Source of the DNA: Hydrogenophaga sp. PAMC20947
GTDB taxonomy: Bacteria > Pseudomonadota > Gammaproteobacteria > Burkholderiales > Burkholderiaceae_C
Direction of reading: 5' to 3'
Assembly (NCBI RefSeq): GCF_004795855.1
Contig: NZ_CP039252.1
Span: forward strand, 372,001 to 436,000
DNA length: 64,000 nt
Of the stretch, positions 29,994 to 39,036 are shown one piece after another (the stretch's first letter is position 1; the number at the start of each line of letters is the position of its first letter). The notes under the pieces are model-generated. The model made no database searches. It worked only from the letters and a program-made list of their open reading frames with translations, and had not been told where the DNA came from. The position numbers and the translations under genes are program-made.

Positions 29994-30818
29994 ATGACTG
30001 CTTCTTCTGCACCGGCCTTCGGCCTGATCATCATTGGTGACGAAATCCTGTCGGGCCGACGTGCCGACAAACACCTGCCCAAAGTCATCGAGTTGATGCA
30101 AGCGCGGGGGCTTAACCTGTCTTGGGCGACGTGTGTCGGGGACGACCGGGCCCGCATCACGGCCACTTTGCGCGATGCGTTGGGCTCAGGGGACGCCGTG
30201 TTTTCCTGCGGTGGCATCGGGGCGACACCCGACGATCACACCCGTCAGTGCGCCGCAGCGGCGCTGGGCAGCGAGCTGGCCTTGCACCCCGAGGCGCGCA
30301 CCTTGATCGAGCAGCGCATGCGGGAGGTGGCGCTGGAGCAGGGGAAAGTGTTTGATCCAGACCGAGCCGACAACGTGCACCGGTTCAACATGGGCGTGTT
30401 TCCGCAGGGCGCACGCATCATCAACAACCCGTACAACAAGATTCCCGGTTTTTCGTGCGATGGGCCGGGTGGCGGTTCGGTGCATTTTGTTCCGGGTTTT
30501 CCGGTGATGGCCTGGCCCATGATCGAATCGGTTCTTGACACCGAGTACAGCGCCTGGCACCGAGCCGACGCCTGGCAGGAACGCTCTGTCGTCGTGATGG
30601 GGTCCATGGAGGCTGCGCTCACGCCCTTGATGGAGCAGATCGAGCGGGATCACGCGGTGAAGGTGTTCAGTCTGCCGAGCGTGGACCACCCGCAATACGG
30701 GCGCCATATTGAATTGGGGGTCAAGGGGGATCCGGTCGCTGTGGGCGTGGCGTTTGACGTGCTGCTGGTTGGCCTGGCTGCACTGGGCGCCGAGTTGGGC
30801 CCCGAAATGGTGCGTTGA
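29994..30818 (+). CDS. molybdopterin-binding CinA N-domain-like protein
   Basis: A 274-residue protein. The ATG at 29994 (MTASSAPAFGLIIIGDEILS) was preferred over a TTG 21 bp upstream. It has the MoCF-binding fold signatures IGDEILSGRRADKH and FSCGGIGATPDDHT. It contains only the N-terminal CinA domain (competence/damage-inducible A, COG1058); the C-terminal deamidase domain of full CinA is absent. Its exact role is unknown. Confidence 0.82.
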   Translation: MTASSAPAFGLIIIGDEILSGRRADKHLPKVIELMQARGLNLSWATCVGDDRARITATLRDALGSGDAVFSCGGIGATPDDHTRQCAAAALGSELALHPEARTLIEQRMREVALEQGKVFDPDRADNVHRFNMGVFPQGARIINNPYNKIPGFSCDGPGGGSVHFVPGFPVMAWPMIESVLDTEYSAWHRADAWQERSVVVMGSMEAALTPLMEQIERDHAVKVFSLPSVDHPQYGRHIELGVKGDPVAVGVAFDVLLVGLAALGAELGPEMVR

Positions 30819-30824
30819 TCGAAA

Positions 30825-30870
30825 TTCACCAAATGGGTGCGTTTCAGGTTTTTCGCTCTTTTTTGGTGCA
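30825..30870 (+). promoter_or_regulatory. two probable NtrC-binding sites upstream of glnA
   Basis: TTCACCAAATGGGTGCG at 30825-30841 and CGCTCTTTTTTGGTGCA at 30854-30870 each match the 17-bp NtrC consensus TGCACCAWWWTGGTGCA at about 13-14 positions. Their centres are 29 bp apart and they lie about 140-185 bp before the sigma-54 promoter, the usual enhancer distance. Confidence 0.7.
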
Positions 30871-31007
30871 TTTGGACGGCGGGCGGTCCTTGGTCATCGA
30901 AAGCGGTGCAATGCGCCCGTGTCCAGAGTGGCTGCGCCCTGTGTCTGCGCGATAATTCTGAATGAAGGTCGTCTGCGCCGGTTTGCCAGCGTGCACGGTC
31001 AGAGGGC

Positions 31008-31023
31008 TGGCACAGAAACTGCG
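31008..31023 (+). promoter_or_regulatory. sigma-54 promoter of glnA
   Basis: TGGCACAGAAACTGCG fits the sigma-54 consensus TGGCACRNNNNTTGCW, with the essential GG (-24) and GC (-12) 10 bp apart. It lies 52 bp before the glnA start codon. With the NtrC sites upstream and ntrBC downstream, nitrogen control is well supported. Confidence 0.78.
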
Positions 31024-31074
31024 TGTCATGCCAAGTCGTAAGTTCAATCCCTCATTCAGAAACAGGAGTATTTG

Positions 31075-32490
31075 ATGGCCAAGACCGTCGCAGACGTGAT
31101 GCAAATGGTGAAAGACAACGAAGTCAAATTCGTTGATTTCCGTTTCACCGATACCCGTGGCGCACAACAGCACACCACGGTGCCAGTGTCCCATTTTGAT
31201 GAAGAGAAATTCACCTCGGGTCATGCGTTTGATGGCTCGTCCATTGCTGGCTGGAAGGGCATCGAAGCCTCTGACATGCAGCTGGTTCCCGATCCCAGCA
31301 CTGCCAATATTGATCCCTTCTACGAAGAGACCACGCTGATCCTCACCTGCGACGTGATCGAGCCCACCGATGGCAAGTCGTATGACCGCGATCCGCGTTC
31401 CATCGCCAAGCGCGCTGAGGCTTACCTCAAGGCCTCCGGTCTGGGCGATACCGCTTTCTTCGGACCAGAGCCAGAATTCTTCTTGTTTGACGGCGTGCGC
31501 TGGAGCACGTCTCCAGGCCACACCTTCTACGAAATCGAAGAGTACGAAGCTCCCTGGAACAAGGGCGCCAAGCTCGAAGGCGGCAACCGCGGCCACCGTC
31601 CCTCGGTCAAAGGCGGCTATTTCCCTGTGCCTCCCGTCGACAGCACGCAAGACATGCGCGCCGAGATGTCGCTGATTCTCGAATCGTTGGGCATTCCGGT
31701 CGAGGTGTTCCACCACGAAGTGGCTGGCGCCGGACAGAACGAGATCGGCACGCGCTTCAGCACCTTGGTGCAACGCGCTGACTGGACGATTTTGCAAAAG
31801 TATGTGGTGCACAACGTGGCCAATGCCTATGGCAAAACCGCGACCTTCATGCCCAAGCCCTACGCCGGCGACAACGGCAGCGGCATGCACGTGCACCAGT
31901 CGGTCTGGAAAGACGGCAAGAACCTGTTCGCTGGCGACGGCTACGCGGGCCTGAGCGAATTCGCGTTGTACTACGTGGGCGGTATCATCAAGCACGCCCG
32001 TGCACTCAACGCCATCACCAACCCGGGAACCAACAGCTACCGTCGTTTGGTGCCTCACTTCGAAGCACCTGTGAAGCTGGCTTACTCGGCGAAGAACCGC
32101 TCGGCTTCGATCCGCATTCCTTACGTGGCCAACCCCAAGGGCCGCCGCGTGGAAGCCCGCTTCCCCGATCCACTGATGAACCCCTACCTGGGTTTCGCCG
32201 CGCTGTTGATGGCCGGTCTGGATGGCGTGGAAAACAAGATCCATCCGGGCGAAGCCGCCACCAAGGATCTCTACCACCTGCCACCCGAAGAAGACAAGTT
32301 GATCCCGACCGTGTGCCACAGCCTGGACCAGGCGCTGGAGTACCTTGACAAGGATCGCGCGTTCTTGACCAAGGGCGGTGTGTTCACCGACTCCATGCTC
32401 GATGCCTACATCGAACTGAAGATGGCCGAAGTGAACCGCACCCGCGTGGAAGTGGCACCTGTCGAATACGACATGTACTACAGCCTGTGA
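31075..32490 (+). CDS. glnA: glutamine synthetase type I
   Basis: A 471-residue protein starting [32 protein letters not shown] precedes the ATG at 31075. It has [17 protein letters not shown], the metal/ATP motif [26 protein letters not shown] and [13 protein letters not shown] residues ([11 protein letters not shown]) around the adenylylation tyrosine. It makes glutamine from glutamate and ammonia in the cytoplasm. It is followed by a strong terminator, so ntrBC expression may depend on its own promoter or read-through. Confidence 0.98.
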   Translation: MAKTVADVMQMVKDNEVKFVDFRFTDTRGAQQHTTVPVSHFDEEKFTSGHAFDGSSIAGWKGIEASDMQLVPDPSTANIDPFYEETTLILTCDVIEPTDGKSYDRDPRSIAKRAEAYLKASGLGDTAFFGPEPEFFLFDGVRWSTSPGHTFYEIEEYEAPWNKGAKLEGGNRGHRPSVKGGYFPVPPVDSTQDMRAEMSLILESLGIPVEVFHHEVAGAGQNEIGTRFSTLVQRADWTILQKYVVHNVANAYGKTATFMPKPYAGDNGSGMHVHQSVWKDGKNLFAGDGYAGLSEFALYYVGGIIKHARALNAITNPGTNSYRRLVPHFEAPVKLAYSAKNRSASIRIPYVANPKGRRVEARFPDPLMNPYLGFAALLMAGLDGVENKIHPGEAATKDLYHLPPEEDKLIPTVCHSLDQALEYLDKDRAFLTKGGVFTDSMLDAYIELKMAEVNRTRVEVAPVEYDMYYSL

Positions 32491-32547
32491 TGCAGGGCCC
32501 GGCGCCTGCCGGGCCATGAGCGGCACTTTAGTGACCGCGACACCCCT

Positions 32548-32577
32548 AAAAAGGGACGGTGCAAACCGTCCCTTTTT
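32548..32577 (+). terminator. Rho-independent terminator of glnA
   Basis: AAAAAGGGACGGT, loop GCAA, ACCGTCCCTTTTT: a perfect 13-bp stem with a GCAA loop and T-run, about 60 bp after the glnA stop. Confidence 0.95.
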
Positions 32578-32690
32578 GCATGGAGTGCAGCATATTCGCA
32601 ACCCGTCAGGGGCAAACTGGCACTTTTTCGGCGGAATTCGGTCATACTGAAAATTGATCGAATTTGCGCTGTTGGGCGCCCGGAGATGCT

Positions 32691-33248
32691 GTGAAGTTGA
32701 TGTCTGTACAAAAAATGTCCCCCTGTTCATGGATGGCTGCCGCCCTTGCGGCGGCAGCTGGCTTGATGCTCGCGACTGCGGTGCAAGCCCAGGAAAAAAT
32801 TTATCGCTGTGGCAACGAGTACATCAACAACGCCAACGAAGCCAAGAACCGGGGTTGCAAGCCCATGGAAGGCGGCAACATCACCATCATCCAGGGCACC
32901 GCACCCCAGCGCGCCAGCGCGCCCAGCGCGTCTAAAGCGAGCTCGGCGCCACGTGCCAGCGGTTCGAGAATCGACACGTCAGAACAGCGCTCACGCGACA
33001 GCGATGCCCGGGTCATTCTGGAGTCGGAGCTGAACAAGGCCGAGGATCGGCTGGTGCAGGCCAAAAAGGCCTATGCGAATGGTGAGCCCGAGAAAGAGGG
33101 CATTGAGTCGCGCAACTACCAGCGCTACCTCGATCGTGTCGCGGAGCTCAAGGCGGCCGTGGCACGGGCTGAAAGTGATGCGATCAGCATTCGCCGCGAA
33201 TTGGACCGCCTCGGCCCGGCAAAAGAGGCCAGTTCTGCCGCAAAATAG
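32691..33248 (+). CDS. DUF4124-like exported protein
   Basis: A 185-residue protein. A GTG at 32691 is 6 nt after CGGAG; the ATG at 32700 (MSVQKMSPCSWMAAALAAAA) is the other candidate start. It has a signal peptide ending near TAVQAQ, then EKIYRCGNEYINNANEAKNRGCKPM, a DUF4124-type segment, followed by an Ala/Ser linker and a long Lys/Glu-rich coiled coil (SELNKAEDRLVQAKKAYANG). The function is unknown; the coiled coil suggests a periplasmic structural or binding role. It sits between glnA and ntrB, 6 bp before ntrB. Confidence 0.72.
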   Translation: MKLMSVQKMSPCSWMAAALAAAAGLMLATAVQAQEKIYRCGNEYINNANEAKNRGCKPMEGGNITIIQGTAPQRASAPSASKASSAPRASGSRIDTSEQRSRDSDARVILESELNKAEDRLVQAKKAYANGEPEKEGIESRNYQRYLDRVAELKAAVARAESDAISIRRELDRLGPAKEASSAAK

Positions 33249-33253
33249 GCGGC

Positions 33254-34399
33254 TTGAAAAAGCCTGACCCCACCCCCGAAATCCCCTCTGCCGCTCGCCG
33301 CCGCACGGTGACCGCTCCTCGCGCTTCGCGCGCAAAGACGGTGCCTGCTGTGCAACGGTTCCAGACCCTGGACTTGTTGGCCACGCTGGTGGCGGTGGTG
33401 GCCTATGACGGCACGGTCCTGTTTGCCAATGCGGCGCTGGAAGATGCCCTGGGCATGTCGCGCCGCAGCATCGGTGGGTCGCGCTTTCAAGAGCACCTGA
33501 CCGAGCCCGCTCAGCTTGATAGCGCACTGCAGGGCGCGAGTGGAAACGAGTTTGCGGCCATGCGCTACGACGGCTGGCTCAGGCGTCCGGGATACGAGGC
33601 GCTGCCCGTGCACGTGGTGGTCGCGCAAACCGATACCGATGGCGAGGTGATCGTGGAACTGTTGCCCCTGGAGCAGCAAACCCGCCAGGAACGCGAAGAG
33701 CGCCTGATGGATCAGGCCCAGGCCAACAAAGAATTGATCCGCAACCTCGCCCATGAAATCAAGAACCCGCTGGGCGGCATCCGTGGGGCGGCGCAACTGC
33801 TGCAGATGGACCTGGAGTCCAAGGATCTGATCGAATACACGCAGGTGATCATTCACGAGGCGGATCGCCTGCAGTTGCTGGTGGACCGATTGCTGGCGCC
33901 CCACCGCAGTCCGCACGTGGTGGGCGATGTCAATATCCATGAAGTGTGTGAGCGGGTGCGCTCGCTGATCCTGGCCGAGTTTCCCAAGGGTCTGCGGGTG
34001 GTGCGGGACTACGACGCGTCCATTCCGGAGTTCAGGGGTGACCGGGAGCAGTTGATCCAGGCCGTGCTGAACATCGTCCACAACGCCGCACAGGCGCTTG
34101 CAGACCGCATTTCAACGCAGGATGCGCAGATCATTTTGCGCACGCGGGTCGGGCGCCAGCTGACTTTCGGCAAGCAGCGGTACCGCCTGGCATTGGAATT
34201 GCATGTGATCGATAACGGGCCTGGCATTCCAGACTCGATCAAGGACCGCATCTTCTATCCCCTGGTCTCGGGGCGCGACGGTGGGTCTGGCCTGGGGCTG
34301 ACGCTGGCGCAGACGTTTGTGCAGCAACACCACGGCTTGATCGAGTGTGAAAGTGTGCCGGGCCAGACGGATTTCAAGATCTTGATTCCGTTGCCTTAA
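33254..34399 (+). CDS. ntrB: nitrogen regulation sensor kinase NtrB
   Basis: A 381-residue kinase starting with TTG (MKKPDPTPEIPSAARRR); the next Met is too far inside. It has an N-terminal PAS domain (about residues 40-130), the H-box NLAHEIKNPLGGIRGAAQLL with the phosphorylated His, the N-box VLNIVHNAAQAL, and DNGPGIP with GSGLGLTLA. It phosphorylates NtrC under nitrogen limitation through PII control. It is soluble, with no membrane segment, as in other NtrB. Confidence 0.96.
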   Translation: MKKPDPTPEIPSAARRRTVTAPRASRAKTVPAVQRFQTLDLLATLVAVVAYDGTVLFANAALEDALGMSRRSIGGSRFQEHLTEPAQLDSALQGASGNEFAAMRYDGWLRRPGYEALPVHVVVAQTDTDGEVIVELLPLEQQTRQEREERLMDQAQANKELIRNLAHEIKNPLGGIRGAAQLLQMDLESKDLIEYTQVIIHEADRLQLLVDRLLAPHRSPHVVGDVNIHEVCERVRSLILAEFPKGLRVVRDYDASIPEFRGDREQLIQAVLNIVHNAAQALADRISTQDAQIILRTRVGRQLTFGKQRYRLALELHVIDNGPGIPDSIKDRIFYPLVSGRDGGSGLGLTLAQTFVQQHHGLIECESVPGQTDFKILIPLP

Positions 34400-34441
34400 A
34401 ACGATCAACACGCTCGCTGCCGAGCGAAGGGAAACACACAC

Positions 34442-36001
34442 ATGAAGCCCATCTGGATAGTGGATGACGATCAATCGATCCGCTTCGTGTTGGAAAAAGC
34501 CCTGTTGCGCGAGAACCTGCCCACCCGCAGCTTCACGCACCCCCAAGAGGTGCTCAAGGCGCTGAACGATTCGCCTGAGAGCGAGGGGCCACAAATTCTG
34601 GTGAGTGACATCCGCATGCCGGGGGGCTCAGGGCTGGATTTGCTCGCCCAGGTGAAAGAGAAATTGCCAAGCTTGCCGGTGATCATCATGACGGCGTTTT
34701 CCGACCTGGACAGCGCGGTGTCGGCCTTTCAAGGGGGCGCATTCGAATACCTGCCCAAACCGTTTGACTTGCCAAAAGCGGTGGAGCTGATCCGGCGTGC
34801 CGTCGAGGAGAGCCAGCGCGAAGAGGTCGCGGAGGAGCGCATGACCGCAGCGCCCGAAATGCTGGGGCAGGCGCCGGCCATGCAGGACGTGTTTCGTGCC
34901 ATTGGTCGCTTGAGCCAGAGCCAGGTGACGGTGTTGATCACCGGGGAGTCGGGTTCGGGCAAAGAACTCGTGGCCCGTGCCTTGCACAAGCATTCGCCCC
35001 GGGCGGGGGGGCCATTTGTGGCCATCAACACGGCGGCCATTCCCAAAGATTTGCTGGAATCCGAGCTCTTCGGCCATGAACGTGGGGCCTTCACGGGTGC
35101 CCAGGCGATGCGCCGAGGGCGTTTCGAACAGGCCGATGGCGGCACCCTGTTTCTGGACGAAATCGGAGACATGCCGTTTGAATTGCAGACGCGCTTGTTG
35201 AGGGTGTTGTCCGACGGGCATTTTTACCGGGTTGGCGGCCACAGCGCGGTGCGCACCCATGTGCGGGTGATTGCCGCAACCCACCAGCATCTGGAGCAGC
35301 GGGTCAAGGAGGGGAGTTTTCGCGAAGACTTGTTCCACCGCCTCAATGTGATCCGCCTGCGGTTGCCGGCCTTGCGCGAGCGCCGTGAAGACGTGCCCAT
35401 GCTCTCGCGGTTTTTCATGCAACAGAGCGCCAAGCAACTGGGTGTCGATCCCAAGCGCATTTCCGAAGGTGCACTTCGCTTGTTGTCCGGCTTTGACTTC
35501 CCGGGCAACGTGCGTCAGCTGGAGAATCTTTGCCATTGGCTGACCGTGATGGCACCGGCCCAGGTGGTTGAGATCAAGGATTTGCCCCCCGAAGTGCTGG
35601 CGGTTGCGCCCGCTGCTGTGGCCGCGGCGGCAGACCTCTTGCCCGCTTCTGCTGCGGTCGCCTCCGCCGCTTCCAGGCCTGTTGCGGAGGCTTCAGCCGA
35701 ACCCGCCACCGGTGTTCAGCCCGCCGGTTCCGAACAGCCCCTGATGCCCGAGGGGGGTGCTGGGGGCGCGCCTCAGCCAGCTTTGGACTGGGCTGCGGGA
35801 CTTCAAGTCGAGGCCGCCGCGCTGCTGGAGTCGGGTTGCCCTGAGGTTTGGGATGTCTTGACGCGGCGGTTTGAATCGCGCTTGATTCAGGCAGCCTTGG
35901 CCCATACCGGTGGCCGGCGCATCGAAGCAGCCCAGAAGCTGGGCATCGGGCGCAACACCATCACCCGCAAGATCCAGGAGCTGGGGCTGGACGAGGCCTG
36001 A
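34442..36001 (+). CDS. ntrC: nitrogen regulation response regulator NtrC
   Basis: A 519-residue sigma-54 activator. Residues 1-120 are the receiver domain (WIVDDDQSIRFVLEKAL, phosphorylated Asp in VSDIRMPGGSG). The AAA+ domain has Walker A GESGSGKELVARALH and the sigma-54 contact loop ERGAFTGA. A Pro/Ala-rich linker (about 385-435) is longer than in enteric NtrC. The C-terminal Fis-type helix-turn-helix is GGRRIEAAQKLGIGRNTITRKIQEL. It should activate glnA through the sites at 30825-30870. It is 42 bp after ntrB. Confidence 0.97.
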   Translation: MKPIWIVDDDQSIRFVLEKALLRENLPTRSFTHPQEVLKALNDSPESEGPQILVSDIRMPGGSGLDLLAQVKEKLPSLPVIIMTAFSDLDSAVSAFQGGAFEYLPKPFDLPKAVELIRRAVEESQREEVAEERMTAAPEMLGQAPAMQDVFRAIGRLSQSQVTVLITGESGSGKELVARALHKHSPRAGGPFVAINTAAIPKDLLESELFGHERGAFTGAQAMRRGRFEQADGGTLFLDEIGDMPFELQTRLLRVLSDGHFYRVGGHSAVRTHVRVIAATHQHLEQRVKEGSFREDLFHRLNVIRLRLPALRERREDVPMLSRFFMQQSAKQLGVDPKRISEGALRLLSGFDFPGNVRQLENLCHWLTVMAPAQVVEIKDLPPEVLAVAPAAVAAAADLLPASAAVASAASRPVAEASAEPATGVQPAGSEQPLMPEGGAGGAPQPALDWAAGLQVEAAALLESGCPEVWDVLTRRFESRLIQAALAHTGGRRIEAAQKLGIGRNTITRKIQELGLDEA

Positions 36002-36019
36002 GTTGCGCGCCGACACGGT

Positions 36020-36250
36020 TCAAGGGGCCTCTGAAGATGGGCCTGAATTGGCGCGCACGCCCCACCGTACACGGGCCCACAAGCGTTCGTGGATCACATA
36101 AGTGACCAGGCCCATGCCGGTGAGCAGGGCCGACAAGCCCATGCTTTGTTGCAGATTGCCCAGAAACAGGTAATTCACGCCGATCATGATGATCAGGCCA
36201 GATGTTTGCCAGGTGAGGGCTTTGGCCCAGGTGCGTTTGTTGTTTTCCAT
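36020..36250 (-). CDS. DUF2061 small membrane protein
   Basis: A 76-residue protein starting MENNKRTWAKALTWQTSGLII (ATG at 36250). It has two hydrophobic segments and the DUF2061 ending VIHERLWARVRWG. The function is unknown; the family pairs with respiratory or sulfate genes in some genomes. It is divergent from the XRE regulator and convergent with ntrC. Confidence 0.75.
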   Translation of the reverse strand: MENNKRTWAKALTWQTSGLIIMIGVNYLFLGNLQQSMGLSALLTGMGLVTYVIHERLWARVRWGVRANSGPSSEAP

Positions 36251-36331
36251 GAAGGCAGTTTGGCAAAAATGCCATCGTGAATCAACGTTGCGTTTGCAAT
36301 CAAAACGCCGCATACGGTGATAATGGTCACC

Positions 36332-37201
36332 ATGAGTGAGCCGTCCCAACGTATGACCCGCAGCGAGCGGGCCCGCCTTTTCCGAGACCGGTTGAGTGAA
36401 ACGATGCAGTCGCAATGGCTCAACCGGAGCACGCTGGCCGAGCGTGCGGGGGTGGACCGCTCGACGGTCTCGTTGCTGCTGTCGGAGCAGCAGACGCGCC
36501 TGCCTTCCGGGCATGTGGTCGCAGACCTGGCCGCGGCATTGAATGTGACCACCGACTGGTTGCTGGGGCTGACCACGACCACGCGGGCACCCGGCGAAAT
36601 CTTGCGTGAATCGATGCAGGTGGCCGAGAGAGCGCCCGGCCGAAGTGACGCCAACATCGAACGGTGGTTGAAGGACGCGGGCGATGCCAAGGTGCGCAAT
36701 GTACCGGCATCGCTGCCCGAATTCATGAAAACCGAGGCGGTGATGACCCTGGAGTACGCAGACTACGCAGGTAAATCACCCCAGCAGGCGCTGGCGGAAA
36801 CCCAGGCCCGGCTCACCATCAGCCGCATGCCTGGGAGCGATGTTGAGGTGGTCTTGCCTCGACAGCGCCTGGAGGACTTTGCGCGGCGCGCCGGTATCTG
36901 GGCCGACTTGAGCGTTGAAGACGTGCGCGAACAACTGGACCACATGGCCAATCTGTGTGATGAGCTGTACCCGAGCGTGCGTCTGCACCTCTTCGACCAG
37001 CGCCAGCACTACAGCGCCCCCATCACCGTGTTTGGCCAGCGCCGCGCCGTGATCTATGTGGGCAGTTCGTACTTCGTGTTCAACACCCAGGAACATGTGC
37101 AGGCACTCACCCGGCATTTTGACCAACTCGTGAGAGATGCCCGCGTGCTCAGCCATGAGGCTTCGGCCTGGTTGCGCTCGCTGAGCGCCCAAACGGGGTG
37201 A
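36332..37201 (+). CDS. XRE-family transcriptional regulator
   Basis: A 289-residue protein; the ATG at 36332 begins MSEPSQRMTRSERARLFRDR. An N-terminal helix-turn-helix (about residues 20-75: STLAERAGVDRSTVSLLLSEQQTRLPSGHVVADLAAAL) is followed by a large domain with LPRQRLEDFARRAGIW and a C-terminal part with QHYSAPITVFGQRRAVIYVGSSYF that has no clear metabolic signature. The ligand and targets are unknown. Its stop is immediately adjacent to the convergent xthA stop. Confidence 0.83.
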   Translation: MSEPSQRMTRSERARLFRDRLSETMQSQWLNRSTLAERAGVDRSTVSLLLSEQQTRLPSGHVVADLAAALNVTTDWLLGLTTTTRAPGEILRESMQVAERAPGRSDANIERWLKDAGDAKVRNVPASLPEFMKTEAVMTLEYADYAGKSPQQALAETQARLTISRMPGSDVEVVLPRQRLEDFARRAGIWADLSVEDVREQLDHMANLCDELYPSVRLHLFDQRQHYSAPITVFGQRRAVIYVGSSYFVFNTQEHVQALTRHFDQLVRDARVLSHEASAWLRSLSAQTG

Positions 37202-37969
37202 TCAGTCTGCGAGCGTGATGACCACGGGGGCGTGGTCGCTCGGGCGTTCGTTTGCGCGCGGCACTTTGTCGACCACACAAGCGGTGGCACGGCCTCTGAG
37301 CGCCTCGGAGATCAAGATGTGGTCGATGCGCATGCCCTGGTTGCGGCGAAAACCACCGTTGCGGTAGTCCCACCAGCTGTAGTTCTTCTCGGGCTGGGGG
37401 AACTGGCGCACAGCGTCGGTGAGACCGAGGCCGATCAGTGCCTGAAGATGGGTGCGCTCTTCGGTGGTGCAGTGAATGGATTCACGCATGCCCACGGGGT
37501 CCCACACGTCGGCGTCGTCGAAAGTGATGTTGTAGTCGCCCATGAGCACGAGGTTGGGGTGCTGTTCTATCTCGGCGCGAACCCAGTTGCGCAGGGCGTC
37601 GAGCCAGCGCATCTTGTAGACAAATTTGTCGCTGTCGGGGGCCTGTCCATTGGGGAAATAGGCCCCGACCACACGCACGCCACTGACTGTGGCACACAAC
37701 ACCCGAGATTGTTCGTCGGGAAATCCGGGAATGTTCTTGATCACATCGGTGGCGGGTGTCTTGCTGAGCAGCGCCACACCGTTGTAGGTCTTCTGGCCAA
37801 ACCATTGCGACTGGTAGCCCGCTTCGCCAAAGGCAAGCGTGGGGAACTTGTCGTCGGTGAGCTTGAGCTCTTGCAATGCCAGCACATCCACCGGGTTGGC
37901 GGCCAGCCATTCCAGGACTTGCGGCAGGCGCACATTGAGAGAGTTGACGTTCCAGGTGGCGAGTTTCAA
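37202..37969 (-). CDS. xthA: exodeoxyribonuclease III
   Basis: A 255-residue AP endonuclease starting MKLATWNVNSLNVRLPQVLEWL. It carries the EEP-family catalytic residues in LALQELKLTD, LMGDYNITFDDADVWDP, and RIDHILIS...SDHAPVVI (D-H pair). It excises abasic sites and 3' blocks in base excision repair. It is the last core gene before the accessory region. Confidence 0.96.
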   Translation of the reverse strand: MKLATWNVNSLNVRLPQVLEWLAANPVDVLALQELKLTDDKFPTLAFGEAGYQSQWFGQKTYNGVALLSKTPATDVIKNIPGFPDEQSRVLCATVSGVRVVGAYFPNGQAPDSDKFVYKMRWLDALRNWVRAEIEQHPNLVLMGDYNITFDDADVWDPVGMRESIHCTTEERTHLQALIGLGLTDAVRQFPQPEKNYSWWDYRNGGFRRNQGMRIDHILISEALRGRATACVVDKVPRANERPSDHAPVVITLAD

Positions 37970-38022
37970 AGTAATCCTAAGTAATTGTTTTTATTGAAGT
38001 TTTTAATTCAGATTTGAAGAGA

Positions 38023-38042
38023 TACCCCCACACATACCCCCA
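38023..38042. repeat. TACCCCCA pair, integrase-promoter-like motif
   Basis: TACCCCCA-CACA-TACCCCCA, two copies 12 bp apart, lies 54 bp upstream of xthA. The same arrangement (TACCCCCA, 4 bp, TACCCCCA) is found at 63827-63846 directly before the integrase gene. This copy has no integrase beside it and may be a relic of one. Confidence 0.55.
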
Positions 38043-38088
38043 AAAAACCTTGCTGCGAACCCGATTGACGCTATGGTCCTGAAATTAG

Positions 38089-38298
38089 ATGTCGCAATCT
38101 TGCCAGCGGTCGCCTGAACCTGCTCCTAAATTCAGGTCATGGCGAGATGATGCCTCAAGAGCCGGTGACCGCTGCGCGGAAGTCAAGGGACACAGCATCC
38201 GGAGCCGACTCAGCAAAGACCCTGATGGCCACCCCAAACTGCTCCACTTATGGCCGGTCAAACTGCTCCAGGCAGGACGGGCGAATGATGACTATACG
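38089..38298. other. degraded accessory DNA with IS21-type end
   Basis: No gene is supported. CTGATGGCCACCCCAAACTG and the nearby GGTCAAACTGCTCCAGG resemble the segment downstream of istB in IS21-family elements, consistent with the istB fragment alongside. Confidence 0.5.
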
Positions 38299-38411
38299 GG
38301 AGTGATGGCGATGCGTGTGGCGGCCTCCTTCAAACGGTAACTCTTGCCCTCGAACTCCAGCATCGCGCAGCGGTGCATGAGTCGGTCCAAGATGGTGGTG
38401 GCCGTCAGGGG
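38299..38411 (-). pseudogene. istB: istB fragment (IS21-family ATPase C-terminus)
   Basis: The minus strand reads TATTILDRLMHRCAMLEFEG followed by KSYRLKEAATRIAITPV and a stop: the C-terminal end of IstB, the helper ATPase of IS21-family transposition. Upstream of position 38411 the similarity stops abruptly and no istA or remaining istB is present. It is a truncated remnant. Confidence 0.82.
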
Positions 38412-39036
38412 GAAGGGCGGTGATTTCGGGGCGACTTTGAATGTCCGGTCCCTCTGCAGTCGGACTCACGCAGTCGACCCTGAACTGCCGGTCGATGTCC
38501 TGCCATCAAGGACGGGAATGCAGCGATTGCCGTCGGTCGCGGCCGGGAGCTGGGTTCACGGTGCTTGGCACGAAGCCGTCATTGGCTCAGCCGGCAGCGA
38601 GGCGACATGAATGACTGGTATCGAGCGGGCTGCAGTCATCCAGCTTGGCAGGCCGCAGGTACCCCTTCAAATCGCGGTCGAATGTCAGCTGCTCGAAGGG
38701 CTGAACTCACACTGTCGACCCCAAGCAGACAATTCCGCACTTTCTGCAAAGCGGTCAACCAAACCTGCAGCCTATGAAAAACCGTACCCAACACGCATAG
38801 ACCTGCACGGTGCTGAGGCTATAGTGCATCTACCGAATACGCGAGATCAACTTGACCAAAATTCAGGTGCACTTCATCGGAAGGCTGCTGGATTTCACGG
38901 AATTTTTCTAACTGGACGTATATCCGGCATATTTGCGAGCCAGCCAAGCTGCAAGTCCCTTTCAAGAGGAATCAATTCCCAACTTATAGAGCCGGTTTTG
39001 CTCTGGACATAGCATTTAGCCTAAGGACAAACTCTC
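38412..39036. other. gene-free degraded region
   Basis: The frames here are short and overlap without pattern. I see no coding gene, RNA or repeat to support. The last bases (TAGCCTAAGGACAAACTC) provide the weak ribosome binding site of the gene at 39037. Confidence 0.4.

Noticed and set aside
30844..32730. 628-codon minus-strand frame across glnA and its promoter
   Set aside because: Antisense to glnA, a highly conserved gene; it also crosses the sigma-54 region and terminator.
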